Below, in pieces: positions 17,616 to 28,146 of a stretch of 64,000 nt of DNA. Below the pieces are notes generated by a model. That model saw only the letters and a list, made by a program, of their open reading frames with translations, had not been told where the DNA came from and did not search any database. The stretch's first letter is position 1, and each line of letters opens with the position of its first letter. The stretch lies in the NCBI RefSeq assembly GCF_900100395.1, contig NZ_FNFB01000003.1:62001-126000 (forward strand), written 5' to 3'. Both the position numbers and the translations under genes were made by a program. This DNA comes from Nonomuraea maritima. GTDB lineage: Bacteria > Actinomycetota > Actinomycetes > Streptosporangiales > Streptosporangiaceae.

Positions 17616-19784
17616 ATGGGTGCCGAATCGACGCTTCCCGACAGGGTGGCCGGCGCGCTGGAGCAGTACGGTCGCCTCCTGGACGAGCACGGCATCACCT
17701 GGGGCGAGCCGGAGCTCCACTACGTCAAGTTCTTCGCCCGGCGCCGGGTGCTGCCGCCCGCGCTGTTCGACCGTTTCTGGGAGCTCGTCCTCAAGGCGGT
17801 CGCCGAGAACCACCCGGGGGAGCTGCCCGACCAGCTCGCCGCCCGCCTCGCCGAGCCCGACTACGACCGCGTGCTGCGCGACACGCTCGACGGCGAGCTG
17901 CCGGGGCACCTGGTCGCCGTACGGGTCGAGCCGGGCGAGGTCGTCCTGGAGGGGGCGCCGCGTACGGTGCTGTTGCCGTGGGGCAAGGCGGGACCGACCG
18001 CGGCAGCCCGGGACGGCGGGCAGAACAGCGACGGCGCGGTCACGTGGCGGCCGACCGCCGCCCCCGCCGTGCGGCTTCCCGGCCGCGGGAACGAGCGGAT
18101 CTCGCTGCTCATCGACTCCCGCCGCGAGGGGCCCTGCGCGGTCAGCGTGGACGGCGAGCTGCGGCTGCTCGACCCGTACGGTGCCTGGCTGGTCGAGGTC
18201 GACCGCGACGGCTCCGTGGTCGTGGACGGCGTCGCCGTCCGGCTGGAGGCCATGCTGCGGCCGATCGCGTCGGCCCGGCTGCGCCTGGTGGCGGGGGCGC
18301 CGTGCCGGTGGAGCGTGGTGGACGCCGACCACGGCGGCTGGTTCCCGCCCGGCGTGCCCGCCCGCCACGACTACCACGGCCGCCCGTACTTCCACGGCGA
18401 CGACCTCGTCCTGGAGGTGCCGTGCGCGCCGCTCACGGTCACGGCCACCAGGGGCATGGAGTACGGCGAGGCCACGCTGGAGATCGTCCCCGTGCCCGGC
18501 CGGGAGCAGCGCGTGGAGCTGACCCCTCCTCGCCTGTACGACGCCGCAGCCCGCGGCTGGTACGGCGGCGACCTGCACGTCCACCTCAACGCGGCGGGTG
18601 ACGTGGTGGCGGTGCCCGCCGACGCGGCCGCCGCCCAGCACGGCGAGGACCTCCACGTGCTCAACCTGCTGGCGGGCAACGTCTCCGGCAGCCGCGTCTA
18701 CGACCGCGAGGCCCTGGAGCACTGGAGCGACGAGGACCTGCCGTGGTCCGACGCGACCCACGTGGCGCGGATGGGCGTCGAGTACCGCAACGACCTGCTC
18801 GGCCACGTGCACGCGTTCGCGCCGCGCTCGGCCCCGACCCGGTACCACACGGGGTTCGACGGCGACGCCGACTGGCCGCCCAACGCCGACGCGCTGCGCG
18901 AGCTGCGCGCTCTCGGCGCGCTCGTCGGCTACAGCCATCCCTTCCGCGCCCGGATCGGCGACGGCGACCCGCCCCGGCGCGCGGTGCCCCCGGCGCCCCG
19001 CGACTGCGCCGCCCGCGAGCTCGTCGCCGACGCCGCGCTCGGCCTGGTCGACAGCGTGGACGTGATCACGCACGCGTCGATCCCGTCCACGGCGGCGGTG
19101 TACCGGCGGCTGATCGGCGCGGGCAACCGGCTGGCGGTCACGGCGGGAACCGACGCGACGATCTCCTTCACCCGTTCCCACAACCGGTCGAACCCGCCCG
19201 GCTGGGCCCGCGTCTACGCCCAGGTCGAGGGGGAGCTGACGGCCCGTTCGTTCGCCGCCGCCGTACGCGCCGGACGGACCTTCGCCACCACCGGCCCCTG
19301 GCTGGAGCTGTCGGTCGAGGGCCACGGCCCTGGGGACGTGATCCACGCCCGTCCCGGCGACCGCCTCACCGTGACGGCCACCGCCGTCGGTCCCGAGGTC
19401 GCCGCCGTGCGCATCCGCACCGCCGACGGCGTGCGGGCGGGCGCCGAGCGCCTTCCTGTCGATCGCGGGCCCGGCGACGACCGGCTGACCGTGTCGGCCG
19501 AGCTGCGGCTGGACGAGCCCACGTACGTGATCGCGGAAGTCCTGTGCGACCCGCACCCGCGCACGCTGACCGCCACCGGCTACGCGCTGACCAGCCCCGT
19601 GTACGTGGACGTCGCCGGCCGCCGCGTCGCCAGGCCCGGCGACGTGCTCTGGTGCCTGGAGTGGCTGGACCTGCTGGAGGGCCTGATCAGGCAGCACGCC
19701 CGGCTGGTGGCCCCGTACCAGTTCGGCGACCACGTCTGCCTCCTGCAGCAGGCCAGAGCCGTCTACCGCGGGCGGCTAGGGTGA
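17616..19784 (+). CDS. CehA/McbA-like PHP-domain metallohydrolase
   Basis: 722 residues, no signal peptide. The C-terminal half carries PHP-type metal motifs GGDLHVHLN, GYSHPF, ITHAS and TAGTDAT, matching the CehA/McbA family named after carbaryl hydrolases; actinobacterial members have unknown natural substrates. The N-terminal 300 residues are an accessory beta-rich region. ATG 17616 follows GGGGAGAG. The next gene begins 4 bp after the stop, so the two are probably co-transcribed. Confidence 0.85.
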   Translation: MGAESTLPDRVAGALEQYGRLLDEHGITWGEPELHYVKFFARRRVLPPALFDRFWELVLKAVAENHPGELPDQLAARLAEPDYDRVLRDTLDGELPGHLVAVRVEPGEVVLEGAPRTVLLPWGKAGPTAAARDGGQNSDGAVTWRPTAAPAVRLPGRGNERISLLIDSRREGPCAVSVDGELRLLDPYGAWLVEVDRDGSVVVDGVAVRLEAMLRPIASARLRLVAGAPCRWSVVDADHGGWFPPGVPARHDYHGRPYFHGDDLVLEVPCAPLTVTATRGMEYGEATLEIVPVPGREQRVELTPPRLYDAAARGWYGGDLHVHLNAAGDVVAVPADAAAAQHGEDLHVLNLLAGNVSGSRVYDREALEHWSDEDLPWSDATHVARMGVEYRNDLLGHVHAFAPRSAPTRYHTGFDGDADWPPNADALRELRALGALVGYSHPFRARIGDGDPPRRAVPPAPRDCAARELVADAALGLVDSVDVITHASIPSTAAVYRRLIGAGNRLAVTAGTDATISFTRSHNRSNPPGWARVYAQVEGELTARSFAAAVRAGRTFATTGPWLELSVEGHGPGDVIHARPGDRLTVTATAVGPEVAAVRIRTADGVRAGAERLPVDRGPGDDRLTVSAELRLDEPTYVIAEVLCDPHPRTLTATGYALTSPVYVDVAGRRVARPGDVLWCLEWLDLLEGLIRQHARLVAPYQFGDHVCLLQQARAVYRGRLG

Positions 19785-19788
19785 TCGA

Positions 19789-20730
19789 GTGGACGTCAAG
19801 GCACTCCTGCGCGACCATCCGGCCTGGCTCGACCACCTGGAGTCGGTCGAAGGACCCGACCTGGTGCTGCCCGCCGACCTGATGTCGGAGCTGCTGCGCC
19901 TCGCGGTGCCGCACGAGGACGTCGGCCCCGTCCTCGCCGCCCGGCCCGAGCGCGGCACCGGCGCGTGGTGGCTGGCCGAGCGGTGCGTCCGCTCGCTGGT
20001 GTCCACGATGGGCGACCTCGACGGGCCGCCGCCGTTCGTGCCGCTGCCCGAGCTGGGTCCGTACTTCTACGTGTACGTCCACCTCGCCGCGCTGCCCCAC
20101 ACCCGCGCCTACCACCGGCGGCTCGGCGTCCCTGAGGAGGTGTCGTTCGCGACGTTCACCGACCTCGGCCGCAACATGGCGGTGCACCGCAAGCGCCACG
20201 GCGCTCCCGGTCTGCACGCGCCCCACTGGTTCATGCTGCACGCCCGCGGCCTGCTGTACGCCCTCGGCCGCCTGCAGTTCAACCGGGCCACGCTGGGGCG
20301 GGCCGCCGGTGAGGCGGTCCGGGCGGCCGGGCTGCCGGGCGGTCCTGGCGCATCGTCGCTCGGCGTGCACGTGCCCGACTTCCTCGGCCCGCTCACGCCC
20401 GGGGAGTGCGACGCCTCCTTCGCCCGGGCCCGGCGGTTCTTCCCCCGGCACTTCCCCGACGGCAAGCCCGTCGTGATGACGTGCGGGTCGTGGCTGCTGA
20501 ACGACGACCTCGCCCGCCGCCTGCCGGACGACGCCAACATCGTGGCCTTCCAGCGCCGTTTCCAGCTCTTCGACCGGTTCGACGACAGCGAGATGCTCGC
20601 CTACGTCTACGGCGCCGGCGCGGCGAACCCGGCCGCCCTGCCCCGCCGCACCCGTCTCGAGGGCGCCGTCGCCGACCACGTCGAGGCGGGCGGCACCTGC
20701 CACGGCGGCATCGGCTGGCTCCCCTTCTGA
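19789..20730 (+). CDS. Acyltransferase domain-containing protein (NAT_N/GNAT_C type)
   Basis: 313 residues. The C-terminal half has the pattern of a GNAT_C domain: DFLGPLTPGECDASFARAR, TCGSWLLND, ANIVAFQRRFQLF. The N-terminal half is the helical NAT_N domain. These atypical acyl-CoA-dependent acyltransferases are common in actinobacteria; substrates are unknown. The GTG at 19789 lies 4 bp after the metallohydrolase gene, suggesting that the two act on the same compound, for example acylation paired with amide or ester hydrolysis. That link is inference. Confidence 0.75.
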   Translation: MDVKALLRDHPAWLDHLESVEGPDLVLPADLMSELLRLAVPHEDVGPVLAARPERGTGAWWLAERCVRSLVSTMGDLDGPPPFVPLPELGPYFYVYVHLAALPHTRAYHRRLGVPEEVSFATFTDLGRNMAVHRKRHGAPGLHAPHWFMLHARGLLYALGRLQFNRATLGRAAGEAVRAAGLPGGPGASSLGVHVPDFLGPLTPGECDASFARARRFFPRHFPDGKPVVMTCGSWLLNDDLARRLPDDANIVAFQRRFQLFDRFDDSEMLAYVYGAGAANPAALPRRTRLEGAVADHVEAGGTCHGGIGWLPF

Positions 20731-20741
20731 CCCTTTCGACA

Positions 20742-20772
20742 GTACGCACCGTTCGTACGCATGGGCTAAAAT
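20742..20772 (+). promoter_or_regulatory. Promoter/operator of the TetR gene
   Basis: An inverted repeat GTACG-7-CGTAC (20742-20758) precedes a -10 box TAAAAT (20767-20772). The -10 is only 6 bases from ATG 20779, so the transcript is probably leaderless. The repeat covers the -35 position, as expected for TetR autorepression. Confidence 0.55.
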
Positions 20773-20778
20773 TTGGCC

Positions 20779-21399
20779 ATGCGGTCAGAAAATGAGCCGG
20801 GTGGACAGAAATCGCGGTCCTTCATCGAGGAGGCGCGGCGGGCGCAGATCGTCGCCTCGGCGATCGAGGTGATCGCCGAGTCGGGTTTCGCCCAGGCGTC
20901 GCTCGCGCGGATCGCCCAGCACGCGGGCATCAGCAAGGGCGTGATCTCCTACCACTTCGCCGGCAAGGACGAGCTGATGGAGGAGGTCGTCGAGCGCACG
21001 TACGGCACCATCGCCGAGTACGTGGGCACCAAGATGATCGGCCTGACCACGGCCACCGAGCTGCTGAGGTCGCACGTCACGTCCGTCGCCGAGCACATGC
21101 GCGGCCACCGCTCGCAGCTCCTGGCCCTCGGCGAGATCTTCACCAACCTCAGGACCGCCGACGGGCGGCCGCGCTACGGCATCAACGCCAACGAGGACAT
21201 CTACCGCGCGCTGGAGGGGATCTACCAGCTCGGCCAGGAGAACGGCGAGTTCCGCGACTTCGACCGGCGCGTGATGGCCATCACCCACTCCTCGGCCATC
21301 GACAGCATGTTCGCCTACTGGGCCGCCAACCCCGGCCACGACCTGGACGCCCACGCCGCCCAGCTCGCCGACCTCCTCGAAAGGGCCTGCCGGAGATGA
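20779..21399 (+). CDS. TetR/AcrR family transcriptional regulator
   Basis: 206 residues. The N-terminal helix-turn-helix is clear (IVASAIEVIAESGFAQASL...GISKGVISYHFAGKDEL, about 22-70), followed by an all-helical ligand domain. The stop overlaps the start of the membrane acyltransferase gene (ATGA), so it probably controls that gene and itself through the operator just upstream. ATG 20779 preferred over TTG 20773 because of the adjacent -10 box. Confidence 0.93.
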   Translation: MRSENEPGGQKSRSFIEEARRAQIVASAIEVIAESGFAQASLARIAQHAGISKGVISYHFAGKDELMEEVVERTYGTIAEYVGTKMIGLTTATELLRSHVTSVAEHMRGHRSQLLALGEIFTNLRTADGRPRYGINANEDIYRALEGIYQLGQENGEFRDFDRRVMAITHSSAIDSMFAYWAANPGHDLDAHAAQLADLLERACRR

Positions 21400-22478
21400 C
21401 CGACACGACGTCAAGGACCAGGATTTTCGCGATCGACGCCTTACGCGTGGTGCTGACCGCGCTCGTCGTGGCCCACCACGCGGCCATCACGTACGGCAAC
21501 ATCCCGCTCTGGTTCTACACCGAGCCCGCCAAGGACCCCACCGGGCTGCTGCTCGACTTCTTCGTCATGGCCAACCAGGCCTTCTTCATGGGCTTCTTCT
21601 TCCTGATCTCCGGCTTCTTCACCCCCGGCTCCCACGACCGCAAGGGCGGGCGCGCGTTCGTGCGTGACCGGCTGATCCGGCTCGGCGTCCCGCTGCTGGT
21701 GTTCCTCCTCGTGCTGCGGCCGATGGTCAACTTCGGCGGTCACGCCGGCAGCGGCCTGCCGTACGGGGTGTACTACTTCGCCTCCTGGGACCCGGGGCCC
21801 ATGTGGTTCGTCGAGGTGCTGATCGTCTTCGCGCTCGCCTACGCGGCCTGGCGGACCTGGCGCGGCCCGGCGCCCGAGACGACCCGGACGCCCGCCGCGC
21901 CGCGGCTGCTCTGGATCGTGGCCTACGCGCTCGGCCTCGCGGTCGCGACGTTCCTGTGGCGTCTCCTCGTGCCGACCGGCACGTACGTCCCCGTCGTCGG
22001 GCTGCCGTCGGCGCAGTACATGCCGCAGTACGTGAGCATGTTCGTCCTCGGCTGCCTCGCCTACCGGCGCGGCTGGTTCGAGGCGCTGCCCGCGCGGGCG
22101 GCGCGGCTCGGGCTCGGCACCGCGTTGGTGTCGACCGTGGCGCTGATCCCTCCGGCCCTGTCCACGACGGGGGCGCTGTCGTCGGCCCTCATGACCCTGT
22201 GGGAGTCCGTCTTCGCGGTCAGCATGATCATCGGCCTCACGGTGACGTTCCGCGAGCGGCGCGACCGGCAGGGGCCGCGCGGCAGGTTCCTGTCGGAGCA
22301 CGCCTACACCGTCTACGTCATCCACCCGCTGGTGCTGGTCGGTCTCGGCTGGGCGCTGCGCTGGCTGGAGGCCCCCGCGGTCGTCAAGTTCGCGCTGCTG
22401 CTGGCGACGGCCCTGCCGCTGTGCTGGTGGGTGGCCTACCTGGTGCGTTCCCTTCCGCATGCCAAGCGGGTGCTGTGA
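21396..22478 (+). CDS. Acyltransferase 3 family membrane protein
   Basis: 360 residues with about ten membrane helices and the family signatures RIFAIDALRVVLTALVVAHH at the N-terminus and FFLISGFF. Acyltransferase-3 (OafA/NodX-like) proteins move acetyl or other acyl groups onto extracytoplasmic sugars, lipids or antibiotics. Coupled to the TetR gene by ATGA. Convergent with the thioesterase pseudogene, with stops 4 bp apart. Confidence 0.9.
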   Translation: MTDTTSRTRIFAIDALRVVLTALVVAHHAAITYGNIPLWFYTEPAKDPTGLLLDFFVMANQAFFMGFFFLISGFFTPGSHDRKGGRAFVRDRLIRLGVPLLVFLLVLRPMVNFGGHAGSGLPYGVYYFASWDPGPMWFVEVLIVFALAYAAWRTWRGPAPETTRTPAAPRLLWIVAYALGLAVATFLWRLLVPTGTYVPVVGLPSAQYMPQYVSMFVLGCLAYRRGWFEALPARAARLGLGTALVSTVALIPPALSTTGALSSALMTLWESVFAVSMIIGLTVTFRERRDRQGPRGRFLSEHAYTVYVIHPLVLVGLGWALRWLEAPAVVKFALLLATALPLCWWVAYLVRSLPHAKRVL

Positions 22479-22481
22479 GGC

Positions 22482-23062
22482 TCACCTCAGCATCGGGGGC
22501 AGCGCGGACGGGCGGCCGTCGCGCACGCACACGTACGTGATCGTGCCGACGGCCACCAGCTCGCCCGCGTCTCGGCGGACCGTGAACGTCGTGACTCCTC
22601 CGCTCCCTGAAGAGAGCGGCTTCTCGCCCCGCTTGCGCGGGAGACGACGGCCAAGCCCTGACCGATGCCCGAAAGCACGAAAGCAATCGTATCCGGAGGT
22701 GGCGACAATTTCCGAGGTTCTGTCACTGCACGCTCGGGCCTTGACGGCCCTCCCGCTCCCGAGGGGACCGTCGCCTGAAGGCGACGGTCCCCTCGGGAGG
22801 ATCTGATGGAGAGCGAGGTCGTGCCCACCCGGGACGGCGCGCTCTGCACGGCCGGCACGTCACCGAGCCGGGCGGGGGCGTGGTGCTCGCACCCGCTGGC
22901 CCGGATCACCAGGTCGGCGCCCTCCCGCCGCAGCCGGTCGTAGCCGCCGCGCTCGCCGAGCCAGTCGAGGAACGCGTCCTCGAAGAACTCGTAGTAGCGG
23001 ACGGCGTGCACCATCGCCTGGGCGTCGCAGTGGCGCGGACGCACCGGCAGGCGGGAGATCAC
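22482..23062 (-). pseudogene. Acyl-CoA thioesterase (hotdog, 4HBT family), disrupted by an insertion
   Basis: The N-terminal part (GTG 23062) reads as a hotdog thioesterase: PRHCDAQAMVHAVRYYEFFE with the catalytic-region Asp, then ARLGDV...VGTTSLSI. The reading then enters about 210 bp of foreign, hairpin-rich sequence. The family C-terminus resumes in another frame near 22592 (TFTVRRDAGELVAVGTITYV) and stops at 22482. No single frame gives an intact enzyme. The gene starts 9 bp after fadD, so it was probably its operon partner. Confidence 0.85.
22594..22804 (-). mobile_element. Hairpin-bounded ~210-bp insertion, possible IS200/IS605-type non-autonomous element
   Basis: Lies exactly between the two halves of the thioesterase. 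One end has a stem-loop at 22600-22619 (CCGCTCCC-TGAA-GAGAGCGG) and a second at 22628-22641; the other end has a 19-bp perfect stem at 22757-22798, also with TGAA as its loop. On the minus strand the element ends GGAGGAGTCAC. No terminal inverted repeats, no obvious target duplication and no transposase are seen. Matching subterminal hairpins without target duplication suggest an IS200/IS605-type relic, but family assignment is inference. Confidence 0.6.
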
Positions 23063-23071
23063 CCCGGGCGG

Positions 23072-24829
23072 TCAGGCGTCGTAGAGAGAGTCGAGCACCT
23101 CGCCGTGGCGCTCCTCGACCGCCTTGCGCTTGACCTTGAGGCTGGGCGTCAGCTCGCCCGTCTCGACGGTGAAGTCCGCGGCCAGGATCGCGAACTTCTT
23201 GACCGTCGAGTAGCTGGCCTGGTCGTCGTTGACCTGCTTGATCGCCTTCTCGACCTCGGCGAGCATGCGCGGGTGGCGGCTCAGCTCACCCGGGTCGGTC
23301 GGCAGCCCCTCGGCCTGCGCCCACGGCCTGACCACGTCCATGTCGAGGGTGACCAGCGCCGTCACGTAGTTGCGCCGGTCGCCGTGGACGAACACGTGCG
23401 ACGCGTACGGGCAGGCGGCCTTGATCCGGCCCTCCAGGTACGTCGGCGCGACGTACTTGCCGCCCGAGGTCTTGATCAGCTCCTTCTTGCGGTCGGTGAT
23501 GCGCAGCCGCCCGGCCTCGTCGAGCTCGCCGATGTCGCCGGTGTGCAGCCAGCCGTCGGCCAGCGCCTGCGCCGACTCCTCCGGCATCCCGTGGTAGCCG
23601 CGCATGATGCCGCGCCCGCCGATGAGGATCTCGCCGTCGTCGGCGATGCGCACCTCGGTGCCGGGGAACGGCCGGCCGACCGTGCCGAACCGCACCGAGT
23701 CGGGGCGGTTGAGGAAGCTGCCCGCCGACGACTCGGTGAGACCGTACCCCTCGAGGATGGTCAGGCCGGCGCCGTCGAAGAACTCGGCGATGTCCTGTGA
23801 CAGCGGCGCGGCGCCCGAGATGAAGAAGCGGACGCGCCCGCCGAACCGCTCGCGCAGCTTGCTGAAGACCAGCCGGTCGGCGATGGCGTACTCGACGCGG
23901 GTGGTGACCGGGATGGGGGCGCCGTGCTGACGGGCCCGGCTGACCCGGATGCCGGTCTGCCGCGCCCACTCGAAGATGCGCAGCTTGACGCCGCCCTCGC
24001 GCTGCTGGGTGGCCACGACCGTGTTGTGGATCTTCTCGAAGATGCGCGGCGCGGCGGCCATGACCGTCGGCCGGACCGCGCCGAGGTTGTCGGCGATCTT
24101 GTCGAGGCGGCCGTCGATCACCGTCGGCACGCCCAGGGCGATCATCACGACCTCCAGCAGCTTGCCGAACGAGTGCGACAGCGGCAGCCACAGGAAGTGC
24201 AGGTCGGACGGCCCGATGAGGTCGACCTCGCCGACGGCCTCGGCCGTGTAGAGCCAGTTGTCGTGGGTCAGCTCGACGCCCTTGGGCACGCCGGTCGTGC
24301 CGGAGGTGTAGATGAGCGTGGCGAGGTCGTCGCGGGAGATGGCGTCCACCATCGCGTCGTAGTCGCCGGTCTCGGCCTTCACCGAGTCGAGGGTGACGAC
24401 CCAGCCGTCGTCGCTGGGGGTGCCTTCGACGACCACCACGCGGGTGACGCGGGGCAGCTCCTTCTGCACCGACCTCAGCTTGGCGACCTGGTCGTCGTTC
24501 TCGGCGACGACGATCGTGCTGCCGGAGTCGTTGATGACGTACGCGCACTCCGCGGCCGTGTTGGACGGGTAGATCGTCGTCGTCGCGGCACCGGTCGACA
24601 GCACCGCGAGGTCGGTCAGGATCCATTCCAGCCGGGTTGAGCAGAGGATCGACACCCGGTTGCCGGGGCCGGAACCGAGTTCGGACAGACCGAGGGCGAG
24701 CGACCGTACGCGTGAGCCGACCTCCTGCCACGAGAGTGAGATCCAGCCGTCATCGGACGGCACACGGTACGCCTCGGCGTCGGGGGTCGCCGCGATCCGG
24801 TCGCGGAGCAGGGAGGGAATGCTCGACAT
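23072..24829 (-). CDS. Long-chain fatty acid--CoA ligase (AMP-binding, FAA1-like)
   Basis: 585 residues of the ANL superfamily. Motifs in order: IYTSGTTGVPKGVELTHDN (P-loop), GYGLTESSAG, GWLHTGDIGELD, and DRKKELIKTSGGK (C-terminal catalytic Lys region). It activates fatty acids to acyl-CoA by way of acyl-AMP. The FAA1-like layout resembles mycobacterial FadD15. The disrupted thioesterase follows 9 bp downstream. GGGAGG precedes ATG 24829. Confidence 0.93.
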   Translation of the reverse strand: MSSIPSLLRDRIAATPDAEAYRVPSDDGWISLSWQEVGSRVRSLALGLSELGSGPGNRVSILCSTRLEWILTDLAVLSTGAATTTIYPSNTAAECAYVINDSGSTIVVAENDDQVAKLRSVQKELPRVTRVVVVEGTPSDDGWVVTLDSVKAETGDYDAMVDAISRDDLATLIYTSGTTGVPKGVELTHDNWLYTAEAVGEVDLIGPSDLHFLWLPLSHSFGKLLEVVMIALGVPTVIDGRLDKIADNLGAVRPTVMAAAPRIFEKIHNTVVATQQREGGVKLRIFEWARQTGIRVSRARQHGAPIPVTTRVEYAIADRLVFSKLRERFGGRVRFFISGAAPLSQDIAEFFDGAGLTILEGYGLTESSAGSFLNRPDSVRFGTVGRPFPGTEVRIADDGEILIGGRGIMRGYHGMPEESAQALADGWLHTGDIGELDEAGRLRITDRKKELIKTSGGKYVAPTYLEGRIKAACPYASHVFVHGDRRNYVTALVTLDMDVVRPWAQAEGLPTDPGELSRHPRMLAEVEKAIKQVNDDQASYSTVKKFAILAADFTVETGELTPSLKVKRKAVEERHGEVLDSLYDA

Positions 24830-24902
24830 GCCTGACCTCCTGGGGGTGTTGGCCCCGACTCTAGGGTGTGAGCGGCGTCTCAGTCGACGGTCACACCGGA
24901 TC

Positions 24903-25150
24903 TTGCCGGTGTGGTGGACGTCGCATAGGCTGTACGGCGTCCGATCGCCGAATCATGGGGGCAGTTGACGTGAGGATCTGAGGTCGCGGGCACCGCGCCG
25001 TTCCGCCCTGTCATGGGCATGTGCGCGCACACCTGGACCTCGGAGGAGATCCTCCCCCTGGACAGCGGACTTCATTTCCGTGGTGTTGTGCGCGTATGCG
25101 GTGTTCCCGCCAAGTCACGAAATTTCGACTTTTGTGATGGGAGCCGCTTG
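24903..25150 (+). promoter_or_regulatory. Promoter and long structured leader of the ABC-F gene
   Basis: TTGCCG (24903-24908), 17 bp, TAGGCT (24926-24931) gives a start near 24938 and a leader of about 210 nt, long for an actinomycete gene. Hairpin-capable segments: CACACCGG/CCGGTGTG at 24892-24913 (over the -35), CGCGG-GCA-CCGCG at 24985-24997, GTGCGCGCAC at 25021-25030 and GGAGGA-GA-TCCTCC at 25042-25055, which would hide a ribosome binding-like sequence. A short reading frame lies near the start. The layout resembles attenuation leaders of antibiotic-induced ABC-F genes. Confidence 0.5.
24955..24981 (+). CDS. Putative 8-residue leader peptide upstream of the ABC-F gene
   Basis: ATG GGG ... 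ATC TGA encodes MGAVDVRI, starting about 17 nt after the predicted transcription start and followed by the CGCGG/CCGCG hairpin. Ribosome-mediated attenuation by short peptides is known for ABC-F genes such as msrD. No good ribosome binding site is visible; it may be chance. Confidence 0.3.
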   Translation: MGAVDVRI

Positions 25151-26767
<1,617 letters not shown>

Positions 26768-26777
26768 TCCGGCGATA

Positions 26778-27758
26778 GTGTGGCAGGTGGCTGCCCCCCG
26801 GTTGATCTCCTGCGTTCTCGCCATGGCGTCGCTCGCCACCGTCGGTGCCTGCTCCTCGGCGGCCCCGTCGCCGACCGAAGGCGAGCCGAGGGCCACGGGG
26901 GTCGCGGGCGGCGGCACGGGCACAAGCACGGGCGCCGGCACTCCCGGCCCGTCGGCGTTGACGCCCGAGGCGTACCGGAGCGAACTCGAACGCCGCCACG
27001 ACGCGATGGCCGGCGCGATCACGGCGATGGCCCGCGCGCGCCGGCTCAAGGACCTCACCCGGCGGGTCGTCGCGGCCGAGGAGAAACTGAACGAGGCCGC
27101 CCAGGCGCTGGCCGCGCTCGTCCCGCCCGAGGAGGTGCGCGCCCGGCACGACGCGTACGTCTCCGCCCTGAGCGACCTCGCGCACGTGCTCGGCACGACG
27201 ATGACCAAGGTGGGGGTGCGGGAGTTGTGCACGTCCTCGGCGGTGCTCGCCGACGTCGGCGGGCGGCTCGCCGCGCTCGACGCGGCGGGCAGGGCGCTGC
27301 GGAGCGCCGGCGACTACCCGGCCGACGTCGTGTCGGTCAAGGCCGGCAAGAAGCAGACGAGGCGGCTGCGCAACGGCGAGTTCGTCCGCAAGGGCACGCT
27401 GGGCGGCCGCGGCTCACTCGAGATCGACAACGGCGGCGACCGTGACGCCGTGGTGACCGCCGTCAAAGGCGGCCGCACGGCCTTCAGCGTGTACGTACGC
27501 AGGAAGGCGACGTTCAAGGTCCGCGGGGTGCGCGACGGCAGCTACCGGGTCTACTTCTCGCACGGCGTCGACTGGGAGGGCAGGAACCGGAGGTTCACCC
27601 GCAAGTGCGGGTTCGAGAAGTTCGCCAAGCCGGTGGAGTTCGAGACCACCTACACCGCCACGCAGATCCTCTGGCACGACTGGCGCATCACGCTGCACTC
27701 GATCACCGGCGGCAACGTCCGCACCGAGAAGGTGGACCCGGACGACTTCCCCTCGTGA
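26778..27758 (+). CDS. Hypothetical lipoprotein
   Basis: 326 residues. The N-terminus has a lipoprotein signal (SLATVGACSS, lipobox Cys near residue 25), then a Thr/Gly/Pro-rich linker (28-60), a helical segment with charged repeats (65-165), and a C-terminal beta-rich region (190-310) with RKCGFEKF and WHDWRITLHSI. No characterised family recognised. GTG 26778 or GTG 26787 may start it. It begins 10 bp after the ABC-F gene, so co-transcription is possible, and it ends at a strong terminator. Confidence 0.75.
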   Translation: MWQVAAPRLISCVLAMASLATVGACSSAAPSPTEGEPRATGVAGGGTGTSTGAGTPGPSALTPEAYRSELERRHDAMAGAITAMARARRLKDLTRRVVAAEEKLNEAAQALAALVPPEEVRARHDAYVSALSDLAHVLGTTMTKVGVRELCTSSAVLADVGGRLAALDAAGRALRSAGDYPADVVSVKAGKKQTRRLRNGEFVRKGTLGGRGSLEIDNGGDRDAVVTAVKGGRTAFSVYVRRKATFKVRGVRDGSYRVYFSHGVDWEGRNRRFTRKCGFEKFAKPVEFETTYTATQILWHDWRITLHSITGGNVRTEKVDPDDFPS

Positions 27759-27780
27759 TCCGGCGGGTTCCTGGACGGCG

Positions 27781-27811
27781 AAGGCCGCGCGCCGTCGCGG
27801 CGCGCGGCCTT
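27781..27811. terminator. Bidirectional hairpin terminator
   Basis: AAGGCCGCGCGCC - GTCGC - GGCGCGCGGCCTT forms a perfect 13-bp stem with A/T ends on both strands, between the convergent lipoprotein and zinc-ribbon genes. Confidence 0.88.
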
Positions 27812-27825
27812 GCGCAGTCGAACGA

Positions 27826-28089
27826 TCAGGTGGAGAAGAGCATGTTCACCCAGCTCTTCTGGCGGTGGTGGCCGTAGTGGCCGCCGTGGCCGCCGTGCGG
27901 GGCGCCCCAGGCCGGGCCGCCGTGCGCGGGCGGCGGCGGGGGAGCGGCGTGGTACTGCGACTCCATCCGGGTCAGCGTCTCCAGCTCTCCGTAGTCGAGG
28001 AAGATCCCACGGCAGTTGTCGCACTGCTCGATGTGGACGCCGTTGCGCTCATAGGTCCGCATGTTCCCGCGGCACTTGGGGCACTGCAT
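27826..28089 (-). CDS. TFIIB-type zinc ribbon-containing protein
   Basis: 87 residues. Two CxxC pairs form a zinc ribbon (CPKCRG at 3 and CDNCRGIFLDYGELE at 23), the zf-TFIIB pattern. The tail is Pro/His/Gly-rich (PPPPPAHGGPAWGAPHGG), possibly metal binding or disordered. GGAGCGACCT precedes the ATG at 28089. Role unknown; common in actinobacteria. Confidence 0.88.
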   Translation of the reverse strand: MQCPKCRGNMRTYERNGVHIEQCDNCRGIFLDYGELETLTRMESQYHAAPPPPPAHGGPAWGAPHGGHGGHYGHHRQKSWVNMLFST

Positions 28090-28146
28090 CTAGGTCGCTC
28101 CTCCAGCTTTGAGGTCTCACGGTGAAACCTATCGCGCGCAACACCG

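Noticed and set aside
22757-22798. Simple Rho-independent terminator for fadD
   Set aside because: The 19-bp stem lies inside the split thioesterase rather than after a gene, and pairs with a second hairpin of the same loop at the other end of the insertion.
25013-25150. 46-residue N-terminal extension of the ABC-F protein
   Set aside because: No similarity to the family; a ribosome binding site stands right before ATG 25151.
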